From positions 1 through 64,000 of the forward strand of contig SUXK01000004.1 of assembly GCA_015061035.1 (NCBI GenBank): 64,000 nt of DNA, read 5' to 3'. Source of the stretch: Bacteroidales bacterium (GTDB lineage: Bacteria; Bacteroidota; Bacteroidia; Bacteroidales; G3-4614). The translations under genes and the position numbers were made by a program. Positions 17,712 to 27,450 of the stretch are shown piece after piece (position 1 is the first letter of the stretch; each line of letters starts with the position of its first letter). The notes beneath the pieces were generated by a model. The model saw nothing but the letters and a program-made list of their open reading frames with translations. It was not told where the DNA came from and ran no database searches.

Positions 17712-18551
17712 TTAACACAACTCTATTGTGGTAGGTGTTATTGTTATTAGTTTTGCTTTATATAATGCTCCTATTGCTTTTTTGTAACTTTTTTTACTGC
17801 AACCAAATATCTCGGCTATCTCTGTTGCCGATGATTTATCTGATAGTGGTATTATTCCTCCCGATGCTTTTAGTTTATCGTATATCTCTGTTGCAAGGGC
17901 ATCCATTGCTTGAACGTCGTACCCTGTTTTTTGCAGAGTTATATCTAACTTCTCATCATTTCGGATATGTTTTACATATCCTTTTAGGGTGTCGCCTTTT
18001 TGTATGGGAACAAATATCTCATTGTCGTATATCATTCCGCTATGCAGGCTGTTTACTATTACCTTCCAGCCTATATCGGTCTTTTGTGTTACAAGCAAAT
18101 CTACCTCTTGATTAAACTCATACTCAACTGGGGTGTTGTCTAAAAACTTATTCAGTTTTGCCGATGCTACAAGTCGTTGGCTCTCAACATCGGCATAGAT
18201 ATATACAATGTATCGGTACCCCTCTTTCATCTCGCTACGTTGTTCGCGGAAAGGTACTAACAGATCTTTTGGTAAACCCCAATCTAAAAATGCTCCTATG
18301 CGGTTTACCGACTTTACTTGCAAATAGGCAAACTCTCCTGCTTGAGCATAGGGTTTTAGGGTGGTTGCTATTATGCGATCTTCGGAATCGAGATAGAGGA
18401 AGACCTCTATTTCATCGCCCACCTTTGTTCCTTTGGGTATATATTTGGTTGGTATAAGAATTTCGCCAAACTCCTCTCCCCCATCAAGGTACATTCCAAA
18501 GTCTAACTCTTTTACTACTTTAAGTGTGTTATATTTTCCTAACTCTACCAT
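17712..18551 (-). CDS. S1-like RNA-binding protein, CvfB/YitL family
   Basis: YNTLKVVKELDFGMYLDGGEEFGEILIPTKYIPKGTKVGDEIEVFLYLDSEDRIIATT and winged-helix-like C-terminus. Confidence 0.87.
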   Translation of the reverse strand: MVELGKYNTLKVVKELDFGMYLDGGEEFGEILIPTKYIPKGTKVGDEIEVFLYLDSEDRIIATTLKPYAQAGEFAYLQVKSVNRIGAFLDWGLPKDLLVPFREQRSEMKEGYRYIVYIYADVESQRLVASAKLNKFLDNTPVEYEFNQEVDLLVTQKTDIGWKVIVNSLHSGMIYDNEIFVPIQKGDTLKGYVKHIRNDEKLDITLQKTGYDVQAMDALATEIYDKLKASGGIIPLSDKSSATEIAEIFGCSKKSYKKAIGALYKAKLITITPTTIELC

Positions 18552-19871
18552 CTATTTTATTGTAAATTTTGCAACTCGTTTTGTTGCTTCGGTTATTTTA
18601 TATTTATTGCTTTGCCTTTCGCCTACCAGCCATAATATCTCTTCACCTGCAACCAACAGCCATATTTGCTCTTTTTGCAAAAGTGAAAATTTATGTGTTG
18701 TAAAATAGTCGCTTAACTTTTGTGTTCCTTTCATTCCAAAGGGCATAAATCTATCTCCCATTCTCCAGTGACGTAGTTTCAATCCTGAAGGTAACTTATC
18801 GGCATCAAAATAGGCACATCCCCTATCACGAGTGAGTGGTGGCAAATCTTCAATGTTTATATATTCCACTCTTAACATCTCCTCAGCAGGATAGGTTATT
18901 ATGAAATTATCTTCTTGCCCCAATGGAGATACTATAAGTTTATTGCGATCTTTTATTATTCTGTGTGTTAATGAGAAAAATCTTTTACCTGACTCTTCTC
19001 CAAATGATGATATTATATCGTTTAGTTGCGATGTAGCAAAACCATACGTTTTTATTATCTCATATAGTATGGTGCGTGGCGCTGTTTGGTGAATGAGTTT
19101 AGGCAAATCAATGTATGCTATATCCTCTCTTATATCAACAACTTCTCCTATTATCTTATTGAGGGCAGAACGATATATTAATTCTGTCTCTCTTAAATGG
19201 GTTGCTGTTGACTCTATTGCCTCGTAAACCGAAGGGTTTATCTCTTTCATCATTGGCAATATACGATTACGTATTTTATTACGCACATATATCACCTCGT
19301 TATTTGTGCTATCGGTTACGTAATTTAATCCACTTTGTTGTATATACTCCTCTACATTGTTACGTGATAATGAGAGTATAGGACGAATAACTGTTCCGTT
19401 TAGTGGTGCTATTCCTGTAAGACCTGATATACCTGTACCTCGAATAAGATTTATCAATACTGTTTCAACAGAGTCATCGCGATGGTGGGCTACGGCTAAA
19501 TATCGGCAACCGAGTGCTATGCGTTGCTTTTCGAACCACTCATATCGCAACTCTCTACACGCCATTTCAACAGATATTTTATTTTCTGCAGCATATTTTA
19601 GCGTATCAAACTGAACCTCAATAAACGGCACTTCCAATTTTGTTGCAATATGCTTTGCAAAATTACGGTCGCGATCTGACTCCTCGCCTCGCAATGCAAA
19701 ATGACAATGTGCTGCAAAACAGCAATAACCCAACTCCTTGAGTATTGAGAGTAGCGCAACAGAATCTGCTCCTCCACTCAGTCCTACCAATATTTTATCA
19801 CCTACAGATAGTGGAATATTGTTAGAGATATACTCTTTTACTTGAGATATTATTTGGAGTTTGGTTGACAT
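18552..19871 (-). CDS. tilS: tRNA(Ile)-lysidine synthase
   Basis: PP-loop ILVGLSGGADSVALLSIL; C-terminal LKLRHWRMGDRFMPFGMKGTQKLSDYF. Confidence 0.95.
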   Translation of the reverse strand: MSTKLQIISQVKEYISNNIPLSVGDKILVGLSGGADSVALLSILKELGYCCFAAHCHFALRGEESDRDRNFAKHIATKLEVPFIEVQFDTLKYAAENKISVEMACRELRYEWFEKQRIALGCRYLAVAHHRDDSVETVLINLIRGTGISGLTGIAPLNGTVIRPILSLSRNNVEEYIQQSGLNYVTDSTNNEVIYVRNKIRNRILPMMKEINPSVYEAIESTATHLRETELIYRSALNKIIGEVVDIREDIAYIDLPKLIHQTAPRTILYEIIKTYGFATSQLNDIISSFGEESGKRFFSLTHRIIKDRNKLIVSPLGQEDNFIITYPAEEMLRVEYINIEDLPPLTRDRGCAYFDADKLPSGLKLRHWRMGDRFMPFGMKGTQKLSDYFTTHKFSLLQKEQIWLLVAGEEILWLVGERQSNKYKITEATKRVAKFTIK

Positions 19872-20006
19872 TTTATCTTTTTACGTGATTTTATGATGCG
19901 AAAATAATATTTTTAACTCTGTTGTGGAAATATTTATGAGAGTTATATTATAAAAAGTCGCTTTAAATTATTAATTTTGCACAGTTTTAAACAAAATGAC
20001 TCTGTA

Positions 20007-21026
20007 ATGATAACTAAAATAGAGAATTTAAAAAAGGAAATTGAGGCGTTAAAGGCTTCGAATGCCGAAGAGGTTGAGGCTTTACGCATTAAATATTTGA
20101 GTAAAAAAGGTGAAGTAACTTCGTTGTTAGCAGAATTTAGAAATGTTCCTGCTGAACAAAAACGTGAAGTTGGTAAACTTATTAACGAACTTAAAGAGTT
20201 TGCTACTGAAAAGATTAATACTCTTAAAGAGGAGGTTTTGAGTAACGTTAAAGAGGATGATACTATTGACCTTACCCGTTCAGCATACGTTTTAAAGAGA
20301 GGTACTCGCCACCCACTCTCTATTGTAAAGAATGAGATTTGCGATATATTCGGTAAACTTGGTTTCTCAATAGCAGAGGGCCCAGAGGTTGAAGATGACT
20401 GGCATGTATTCTCTTCTCTTAACTTTGCAGAAGACCACCCTGCTCGCGATATGCAAGATACTTTCTTTATTACTCGTAACCCAGATGTACTTTTGCGTAC
20501 ACACACTTCATCGGTGCAAACTCGTGTTATGGAGAAGGCTCAACCACCAATCCGTATCATTTGCCCCGGACGTGTATATCGTAACGAGGCTATCTCGGCT
20601 CGTGCACACTGTTTCTTCCACCAAGTTGAGGCTTTGTATGTTGACAAAAATGTTACATTTGCAGACCTTAAACAGGCTCTATTGTTCTTTGCAAAAGAGA
20701 TGTTTGGGCCAGAGACTAAGATTAGACTTCGCCCATCATACTTCCCATTCACAGAGCCTTCGGCAGAGATGGATATTTCTTGTAACCTTTGCGGTGGTAA
20801 AGGTTGTTCGTTCTGTAAAGGGACAGGCTGGGTTGAAATTCTTGGATGTGGAATGGTGGATCCCAACGTTTTGGAGGCTTGTGGTATAGATAGCAAAGAA
20901 TATACTGGTTATGCTTTGGGTATGGGTGTTGAGCGTATCACTAACCTTAAATACCAAGTTAAAGACTTGCGTATGTTCTCTGAAAATGACAAACGTTTCT
21001 TGGAAGAGTTTGAGTCGGCTTTATAA
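20007..21026 (+). CDS. pheS: Phenylalanyl-tRNA synthetase alpha subunit
   Basis: HPLSIVKNEICDIFGKLGFSIAEGPEVEDDWHVFSSLNFAEDHPARDMQDTFF; start at Met 20007. Confidence 0.97.
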   Translation: MITKIENLKKEIEALKASNAEEVEALRIKYLSKKGEVTSLLAEFRNVPAEQKREVGKLINELKEFATEKINTLKEEVLSNVKEDDTIDLTRSAYVLKRGTRHPLSIVKNEICDIFGKLGFSIAEGPEVEDDWHVFSSLNFAEDHPARDMQDTFFITRNPDVLLRTHTSSVQTRVMEKAQPPIRIICPGRVYRNEAISARAHCFFHQVEALYVDKNVTFADLKQALLFFAKEMFGPETKIRLRPSYFPFTEPSAEMDISCNLCGGKGCSFCKGTGWVEILGCGMVDPNVLEACGIDSKEYTGYALGMGVERITNLKYQVKDLRMFSENDKRFLEEFESAL

Positions 21027-21029
21027 CAG

Positions 21030-21659
21030 ATGAAAATTCAGGAGAGATATAACAATATTATAAATTGGTTTAAGATCAATATGCCCATTGCTGAAACGGA
21101 GTTGAATTACGAAACTCCGTTTCAGTTGCTTATTGCTGTTATACTCTCGGCTCAGTGTACCGACAAGAGGGTTAATATGATTACCCCTGCTCTATTTGAG
21201 GCGTACCCTTCGCCCGAAGTTTTGGCAGTTGCCTCGCCCGATGCTGTTTTTGAACTTATACGTAGTGTCTCATACCCAAATAATAAGGCTAAACATCTTG
21301 TTGGTATGGCTAAAAAGTTATTGAGTGATTTTAATGGCGAAGTGCCTTCGGATATTGACAAACTGCAAACATTACCGGGTGTTGGCAGAAAGACGGCTAA
21401 TGTTATTGCTGCTGTTGTTTTCAACAAAGAGGCTATGCCTGTTGATACTCATGTTTTTAGGGTATCAAACAGAATTGGTTTGACAAACAATTCCAAAACT
21501 CCTCTACAAACCGAGAAGACTCTGGTTAAATATATTCCCGGAGAACTGCTCCCGATTGCTCACCATTGGCTGATACTTCATGGCAGATATGTGTGCAAGG
21601 CTCGTAAACCCGATTGTCTGAATTGTGGTATTAAGGAGTGGTGTAAGAGTTTTAAGTAA
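21030..21659 (+). CDS. nth: Endonuclease III
   Basis: HhH motif LQTLPGVGRKTANVI; C-terminal Fe-S cysteines CKARKPDCLNCGIKEWC. Confidence 0.96.
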   Translation: MKIQERYNNIINWFKINMPIAETELNYETPFQLLIAVILSAQCTDKRVNMITPALFEAYPSPEVLAVASPDAVFELIRSVSYPNNKAKHLVGMAKKLLSDFNGEVPSDIDKLQTLPGVGRKTANVIAAVVFNKEAMPVDTHVFRVSNRIGLTNNSKTPLQTEKTLVKYIPGELLPIAHHWLILHGRYVCKARKPDCLNCGIKEWCKSFK

Positions 21660-21817
21660 TTAGTTGTTAGTTTTCGGCATTGCCGTCCTTCGGGTAGTTT
21701 TTAGTTGTTAGATGATTTTTACCTTCAAGGCAACATTCTTTTTGCATTAAACTTTTTATCTTATAATCTAACAACAAACAACTAAGGTGTATAGCATCGT
21801 ACAACTAACAACTATCA

Positions 21818-22300
21818 TCAAAATAGTTCAGTAATCTCTGCCCCTACATAATCGATTAGTTTTTGAGGAGATATTTTAAGTTGTAATCCTCGCACTCCTG
21901 CACTTACATATATATAAGGAAAGTTTGTGGCTGTTGAGTGAAAGAATGTGGGATATGGCTTTTTCATTCCTATTGGACAACAACCTCCACGAATGTAACC
22001 TGTCAAAGGTAATAACTCTTTCATTGCTATCATCTCGGCACTTTTGTTACCAGATACCTTTGCTGCATATTTTAGGTTTACTTCGCAATTACCCGGTATA
22101 ACACAAACAAACAATCCGTTGCGATCACCTCGCAATACAAGAGTTTTGAATACCTGATTAATATCTTCGCCAAGTTGGTCGGCAATATGCTGAGCCCCAA
22201 GGTCGCTCTCATCTACTTCATATGGTATCAACTCATACTCAATTTTTGCTTTGTCTAACAGACGTGCAACATTGGTTTTATTTATCTTTTGAGGTTTCAT
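21818..22300 (-). CDS. ybaK: Cys-tRNA(Pro) deacylase, YbaK family
   Basis: KINKTNVARLLDKAKIEYELIPYEVDESDLGAQHIADQLGEDINQVFKTLVLRGDRNG; GYIRGGCCPIGMKKPYPTFF. Confidence 0.92.
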   Translation of the reverse strand: MKPQKINKTNVARLLDKAKIEYELIPYEVDESDLGAQHIADQLGEDINQVFKTLVLRGDRNGLFVCVIPGNCEVNLKYAAKVSGNKSAEMIAMKELLPLTGYIRGGCCPIGMKKPYPTFFHSTATNFPYIYVSAGVRGLQLKISPQKLIDYVGAEITELF

Positions 22301-22468
22301 TGTTATCTTAATTTGCAAATGCGAAGGTAATAATAAGTTGGTAATTATCCAATTTGTATTGTTTATATAGTTAATATATGTTAAAAATGGGGGGGGTAAT
22401 TTTTCCCTTGCATATTATTAATTTATTTAATATCTTGCAAAAAATTAACCTCAAAAACAAGAGAAGTT

Positions 22469-22780
22469 ATGAGACTAAAAAAAACAATCGCACTAATTGC
22501 ATTAATAGTATTATCTTCTACATTTGCGAGTGCAAATAGTGAACAACCTCGTGGAATAGATTTAGGAGAGAACGCTTTTGGCATACCCGTAAATCAAAGT
22601 ACTTTTGACAGTAAAGAATCTTACACAATTTCATTTTGGGCTAATATAAAAGAGTTTAATGACAATACAGAAATATCTCAATTGATTAATATTAGAGATG
22701 TAACTGATGAGTGGCCAATGAATAGTTGGGGTTGGATGTGGGGAGTTATAAATCAATCGGGTAAAATTATTGTGAAATAA
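22469..22780 (+). CDS. Short secreted protein resembling a truncated LamG/concanavalin-like domain
   Basis: Signal peptide, then GIDLGENAFGIPVNQSTFDSKESYTISFWANIKEFND (LamG start); ends after 103 aa, just before a terminator. Confidence 0.55.
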   Translation: MRLKKTIALIALIVLSSTFASANSEQPRGIDLGENAFGIPVNQSTFDSKESYTISFWANIKEFNDNTEISQLINIRDVTDEWPMNSWGWMWGVINQSGKIIVK

Positions 22781-22789
22781 TTAAATAAT

Positions 22790-22828
22790 AAAGAGGCTAT
22801 CAAACAAGAATGTTGAGATAGCCTCTTT
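22790..22828 (+). terminator. Rho-independent terminator
   Basis: aaagaggctatc (22790-22801) pairs with gatagcctcttt (22817-22828), then T-rich. Confidence 0.85.
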
Positions 22829-22866
22829 TATTGTTTTTATCTTTTTATTTGACTTTTTTTTTACTA

Positions 22867-22897
22867 TTGTTTATTATCTGATTGTTTTGTATCTTTG
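22867..22897 (+). promoter_or_regulatory. thrS promoter
   Basis: TTG (22867-22869), 20-nt spacer, TATCTTTG (22890-22897). Confidence 0.65.
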
Positions 22898-22980
22898 CAG
22901 TTTACAGAGAAGATATTCTTATATAGAAATAAGAACTATTATATAATTGACAATTACTAATTTATTTATAAGATAGTCAG

Positions 22981-24954
22981 ATGATTAAAGTTAAATTACT
23001 TAACGGAAATGCTCAAGAGTTTTGTACTGAGAGCAATGAGGTAAATTTTATCGATGTTTTGAAATCGATTGATCCTCAACTTTTAAATAGTGTTGTTGCC
23101 GTTAAATTAAACGGCGAAATTACCGATTTAAGAACGACTATCACGACGGATTGCGATATTGAACTTGTTACTACCGATAGCAAGGAGGCTCTTCATATTC
23201 TTCGCCACACCACTACTCACATTATGGCTGAGGCGGTTACTCATCTTTTCCCAGAGGCTAAAGTTACAATAGGTCCTGCTACTGAAACAGGTTTCTTCTA
23301 TGACTTTGAGTGTGCTCCTTTCAGCAAAGAGGATTTGGAGAAGATTGAGAAGGAGATGAAGAAGATTATTAAATCGAACCCAAGAATTGAGCGTAAGGTT
23401 GTTTCAAGAAATGAGGCTTACGAACTTATGAAGGCTAAAAACGAGCCATATAAGTTAGAACTTATTGATGCTATCCCAGAGGGAGAGACTATTACTCTAT
23501 ATTCGCAAGATGATTTTGTTGATCTTTGTATGGGCCCTCACTTGTTAAATACTAAAATGATTAAGGGCTTTAAGTTACTTTCAACTTCAACTGCTTATTG
23601 GCGTGGTGATAAGAGCAATGCTTCGTTATCGCGTATATATGGTACTGCGTTCTTTACTAAAGAGGATTGCGATGCTTATCTTGCTCACTTGGAGCATATC
23701 AAAAACATTGACCACAACAAGATTGGTAGAGAGATGGAGTTATTCACAACTGTTGATGTTATTGGTCAAGGTTTGCCTTTGCTTATGCCTAAGGGTGCTA
23801 AGATTGTTCAAACTCTTCAGCGCTGGATTGAGGATTTAGAGGATAACGAATGGGGTTACATCAGAACTAAAACTCCTTTGATGGCAAAGAGCGATTTGTA
23901 TAAGATTTCGGGACACTGGGATCACTACAAAGATGGTATGTTTGTTCTTGGTAACGAGGAGGAGGATAAAGAGGTGTTTGCTCTTCGTCCTATGACTTGT
24001 CCTTTCCAATATTATGTTTACAAAGCAACTCAACACTCATATAGAGATCTTCCTTTACGTTACAGCGAGACCTCTACCCTATTCCGCAATGAGGATTCGG
24101 GTGAGATGCACGGTTTGACTCGCGTTCGCCAATTTACTATAAGCGAGGGACACCTAATTGTTCGCCCCGACCAGATGGTGGAAGAGTTTAAAAACTGTCT
24201 TGCTTTGGCTAAACACGTTATGACTACTCTTGGTCTGCAAGATGATGTTACATACGTTTTGGCTAAATATGATCCAGAAAACACTACTAAATATATTGGT
24301 ACTGCTGAGGTTTGGGAGGAGACTCAAGAGCATATTCGCCAGATGTTACGCGAACTTGAAATTCCTTTTGTTGAAGAGGTTGGTGGTGCTGCATTCTATG
24401 GTCCTAAGGTTGATATAAACGCTAAAAACGTTTATGGCAAAGAGGATACTATGATTACTGTTCAATGGGATGCTCTATTGAGCGAACAATTTGATATGTA
24501 TTACATTGACCAAAACGGAGAGAAAGTTAGACCTTATATTATTCACCGTACAAGTATGGGTTGTTACGAGCGTACTCTTGCTTGGTTGATTGAGAAATAT
24601 GAGGGTAAATTCCCAACATGGTTATCTCCTGAGCAAGTGCGTATATTGCCTATATCTGACAAATATATTGAGTACGCTGACAAGGTTGCAGCAGAACTTA
24701 AACGCAATGGTGTTCTTGTTACTGTTGATGGCAGAGCAGAGAAAATTGGATATAAAATCCGCGATGCTCGTAACAATCGTGTTCCTTATATGTTGGTTAT
24801 TGGTCAACAAGAGGAAGAGAGCAACTCTGTTGCTGTTCGTAGTCGCTTTGCTGGCGATGAGGGTAGCAAACCTCTGGCTCAATTTGTTTCGGAAATCTGT
24901 GAAGAGATCAGAACAAAGGCTATCCGCAAAGAGGTACCTCAAGAGAATAAGTAA
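22981..24954 (+). CDS. thrS: Threonyl-tRNA synthetase
   Basis: TGS and catalytic domains; MAEAVTHLFPEAKVTIGPATETGFFYDFE; ALRPMTCPFQYYVYK. Confidence 0.98.
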   Translation: MIKVKLLNGNAQEFCTESNEVNFIDVLKSIDPQLLNSVVAVKLNGEITDLRTTITTDCDIELVTTDSKEALHILRHTTTHIMAEAVTHLFPEAKVTIGPATETGFFYDFECAPFSKEDLEKIEKEMKKIIKSNPRIERKVVSRNEAYELMKAKNEPYKLELIDAIPEGETITLYSQDDFVDLCMGPHLLNTKMIKGFKLLSTSTAYWRGDKSNASLSRIYGTAFFTKEDCDAYLAHLEHIKNIDHNKIGREMELFTTVDVIGQGLPLLMPKGAKIVQTLQRWIEDLEDNEWGYIRTKTPLMAKSDLYKISGHWDHYKDGMFVLGNEEEDKEVFALRPMTCPFQYYVYKATQHSYRDLPLRYSETSTLFRNEDSGEMHGLTRVRQFTISEGHLIVRPDQMVEEFKNCLALAKHVMTTLGLQDDVTYVLAKYDPENTTKYIGTAEVWEETQEHIRQMLRELEIPFVEEVGGAAFYGPKVDINAKNVYGKEDTMITVQWDALLSEQFDMYYIDQNGEKVRPYIIHRTSMGCYERTLAWLIEKYEGKFPTWLSPEQVRILPISDKYIEYADKVAAELKRNGVLVTVDGRAEKIGYKIRDARNNRVPYMLVIGQQEEESNSVAVRSRFAGDEGSKPLAQFVSEICEEIRTKAIRKEVPQENK

Positions 24955-25049
24955 TAATTATTACTAAATAAATATTTATTTACAAGGCTAAAGGGTATAT
25001 CGTTGATATGCCCTTTGCTGTTTTAACACTCTTTGGAGTTAGTTATATT

Positions 25050-25079
25050 TTGAAATACAGAGGTTTATTTGTACCTTTG
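25050..25079 (+). promoter_or_regulatory. Promoter of the subtilase gene
   Basis: TTG (25050-25052), 19-nt spacer, TACCTTTG (25072-25079). Confidence 0.65.
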
Positions 25080-25128
25080 CCATATCACAGCAAAATGGTT
25101 TGCTGATATTTTTTATAAATTTCAGATT

Positions 25129-27288
25129 ATGAAAAAACTTTTTACTCTTGCATTTTTATTTATTTCCACTATTGTTTTTGCAAATGGATATAACAATAAA
25201 CTTTCGATAAATACATTCAACTTTATAAATGAGATTAACAACGAAAATAGTTCGTTGCTAAAATCTTCGAAAGATAGATGCTCGGAAATTGGGGCTTATA
25301 TTATTGTTGAAGAGGGTTGCAACCCCTACTCTTTGGAAGAGTATGGAGTGAAAGTTAATATGGTTTTGGATTCTATTATATCGGCACGTATTCCTCTTGA
25401 TGTAATAGATGAAATTTCTTCTCTTGACATAGTAAAGAGAATTGATTCTGGTGGCAGACCTAAACCAAAATTAGATAAAGCAAGAGAGGCTGTTAATGTA
25501 GATGATATTATTAATGCTATTGAGTTACCTTCGGCATATACTGGTAAGGGTGTGGTTATTGGCATCATTGACTGTGGTGTTCAATTGAACCATATAAATT
25601 TTTACGACAAAGATGGTAATCTTCGTATTAAACGTTTTTGGAATCAGCCTATTAATACTGGTACTCCTCCTGAAGGTTATAGTTATGGTAGCGAATACAA
25701 GAGTGAAGAGGATATTGAAAATGTTGGTTTTGATGACACATACGAAACTCATGGTTGCCATGTTTTAGGTATTGCTGCAGGTAGTTATAAAGATAATAAC
25801 TTTCATGGTATTGCACCAGAAAGTGATATTGTAGTTGTTAGTTACAACTATAACGATCAAAGTATTGAATGGAACTCTATAAGCGATGGTTTGAAATATA
25901 TTTATGATTACGCCGATAGTGTTAATAAACCATGCGTTGTTAATATAAGTTTAGGTGATGTTTATGGCCCTCATGACGGATGTTCTATTTTAGACCAAGT
26001 TTGTGATGCTCTTCAAGGAGAGGGGAAACTGCTTGTTGGTAGTGCTGGTAACGAAGGAAATAACAGACAACATATTAAAAAGACTTTTACTACAGCACAA
26101 GATAGTTTGAGAACATTCGTTAATTTACTTACTAAATATAATACCTACTATGCTTCTCAATGCGATTTTTATGGAGAACATAATCAAGAGTTTAAGGTTA
26201 AGGTTTGCGTTGTTAAGGCAAGTGATGGTACTGTAGTTAATGAGACAGAGGCTGTATCATCAAGTAATATTGGTGTTCACGAATTCTCTCTTTCAAAGGT
26301 TGATAACGTTGGAGCAAATGCAACTATTCAAATTGGTTGTGAACTTGAACAAGGAAGCAACAGACCGCATATAAACGTTATGGTTCTTGCAAGTTCTGTA
26401 AAAACAGGATATACCATTGGTTTTAAAGTTATTGGTGCAACTGGTACTACAATTCATGGTTGGTGCGATGACTATTATAGCAGATTTACCAATAAATCGA
26501 ATCTTGAGGGTTGGACTCCTGGAGATTTTGAGAGTAACATTGCTGAAATTGGCGGTACGGGTAAACGTATTATAAGTGTTGGTTCGTATGTAACAAGAGC
26601 ATATTCTGTAATGTCTTCTGAGGATGATATATCAAGTTTCTCAAGCAAAGGTCCTACTCTTGACGGAAGAATGAAACCTGACATCACTGCTCCCGGTGAG
26701 TATCTTGTTTCATCAATGTCTAACTCTTCTTACTCGGTTAGCAACAATAGTACAGAAATTCAACGTGGTGATACTGTCATTGTTAATGGTATTAACTACT
26801 ATTGGGGTGCTATAAGAGGAACTTCTATGAGTTCTCCTATGGTTGCTGGTACTCTGGCTTTGTGGTTAGAGGCTAATCCTAATCTTACCCCCGAAGATGT
26901 TAGAGAGATTTTTAGTGAAACTGCAATAAGAGATGAATGGACTGGTAGTCAACCTAACAATACATGGGGATATGGAAAACTTGATGCCTGGGGTGGATTA
27001 AAAAAGGTTTTGGAGTTGAATGGCATTGAGGAGAGTGAAATTATAGATAATGATAAGAGCATAAGAGTTTATGCCAACAACGGATTGTTAAATATTTTAT
27101 TCACTAACAATATAAATAATTGCTCTATCTCTGTTTACGACATTACAGGCAAGATTATAACTAATAAATTTATTGGTAGTGCTAATGCGGGTGATGAGAT
27201 TTGCATTAATAAGATTTCAAATAAAGGTATATATATTATAAAAATTGATGACGACAGTTTTGCTACTGTACAGAAGATTATCTTGTAA
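25129..27288 (+). CDS. Secreted S8 (subtilisin-like) serine protease with T9SS-type C-terminal domain
   Basis: Catalytic blocks VVIGIIDCGVQLNH (Asp), THGCHVLGIAAG (His), GTSMSSPMVAGTLALWLEANP (Ser); C-terminal SISVYDITGKIITNKFIG...KGIYIIKI sorting-domain pattern. Confidence 0.92.
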   Translation: MKKLFTLAFLFISTIVFANGYNNKLSINTFNFINEINNENSSLLKSSKDRCSEIGAYIIVEEGCNPYSLEEYGVKVNMVLDSIISARIPLDVIDEISSLDIVKRIDSGGRPKPKLDKAREAVNVDDIINAIELPSAYTGKGVVIGIIDCGVQLNHINFYDKDGNLRIKRFWNQPINTGTPPEGYSYGSEYKSEEDIENVGFDDTYETHGCHVLGIAAGSYKDNNFHGIAPESDIVVVSYNYNDQSIEWNSISDGLKYIYDYADSVNKPCVVNISLGDVYGPHDGCSILDQVCDALQGEGKLLVGSAGNEGNNRQHIKKTFTTAQDSLRTFVNLLTKYNTYYASQCDFYGEHNQEFKVKVCVVKASDGTVVNETEAVSSSNIGVHEFSLSKVDNVGANATIQIGCELEQGSNRPHINVMVLASSVKTGYTIGFKVIGATGTTIHGWCDDYYSRFTNKSNLEGWTPGDFESNIAEIGGTGKRIISVGSYVTRAYSVMSSEDDISSFSSKGPTLDGRMKPDITAPGEYLVSSMSNSSYSVSNNSTEIQRGDTVIVNGINYYWGAIRGTSMSSPMVAGTLALWLEANPNLTPEDVREIFSETAIRDEWTGSQPNNTWGYGKLDAWGGLKKVLELNGIEESEIIDNDKSIRVYANNGLLNILFTNNINNCSISVYDITGKIITNKFIGSANAGDEICINKISNKGIYIIKIDDDSFATVQKIIL

Positions 27289-27351
27289 AGGATTTCCGTC
27301 TTTACGGACGCCCGCAGTTCTTCCTTTATGAATAATCGTTTACATAAGAAT

Positions 27352-27399
27352 ATATAACATAAAAGAGTGTTGCTGTTGCAACACTCTTTTATGTTATAT
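27352..27399. terminator. Bidirectional terminator between convergent genes, 22-bp perfect stem
   Basis: atataacataaaagagtgttgc (27352-27373), loop tgtt, gcaacactcttttatgttatat (27378-27399). Confidence 0.92.
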
Positions 27400-27450
27400 C
27401 TCCATTCCCTTGTTAATGGGCAAAAAATCTCAAATAACTTTTCACTTTGC

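Noticed and set aside
19943-20506. 187-aa minus-strand ORF over the 5' end of pheS
   Set aside because: Serine-rich antisense translation of pheS; not a credible gene.
21660-21820. Inverted ttagttgttag / ctaacaact stretches between nth and ybaK
   Set aside because: Low-complexity TTGTTAG-type spacer also seen near 8180 and 54640; likely simple sequence rather than a mobile element.
22898-22980. Possible T-box-like leader of thrS (ttcttat...ataagaa hairpin)
   Set aside because: Only a short AT-rich hairpin; no T-box signature, specifier loop or terminator was seen.
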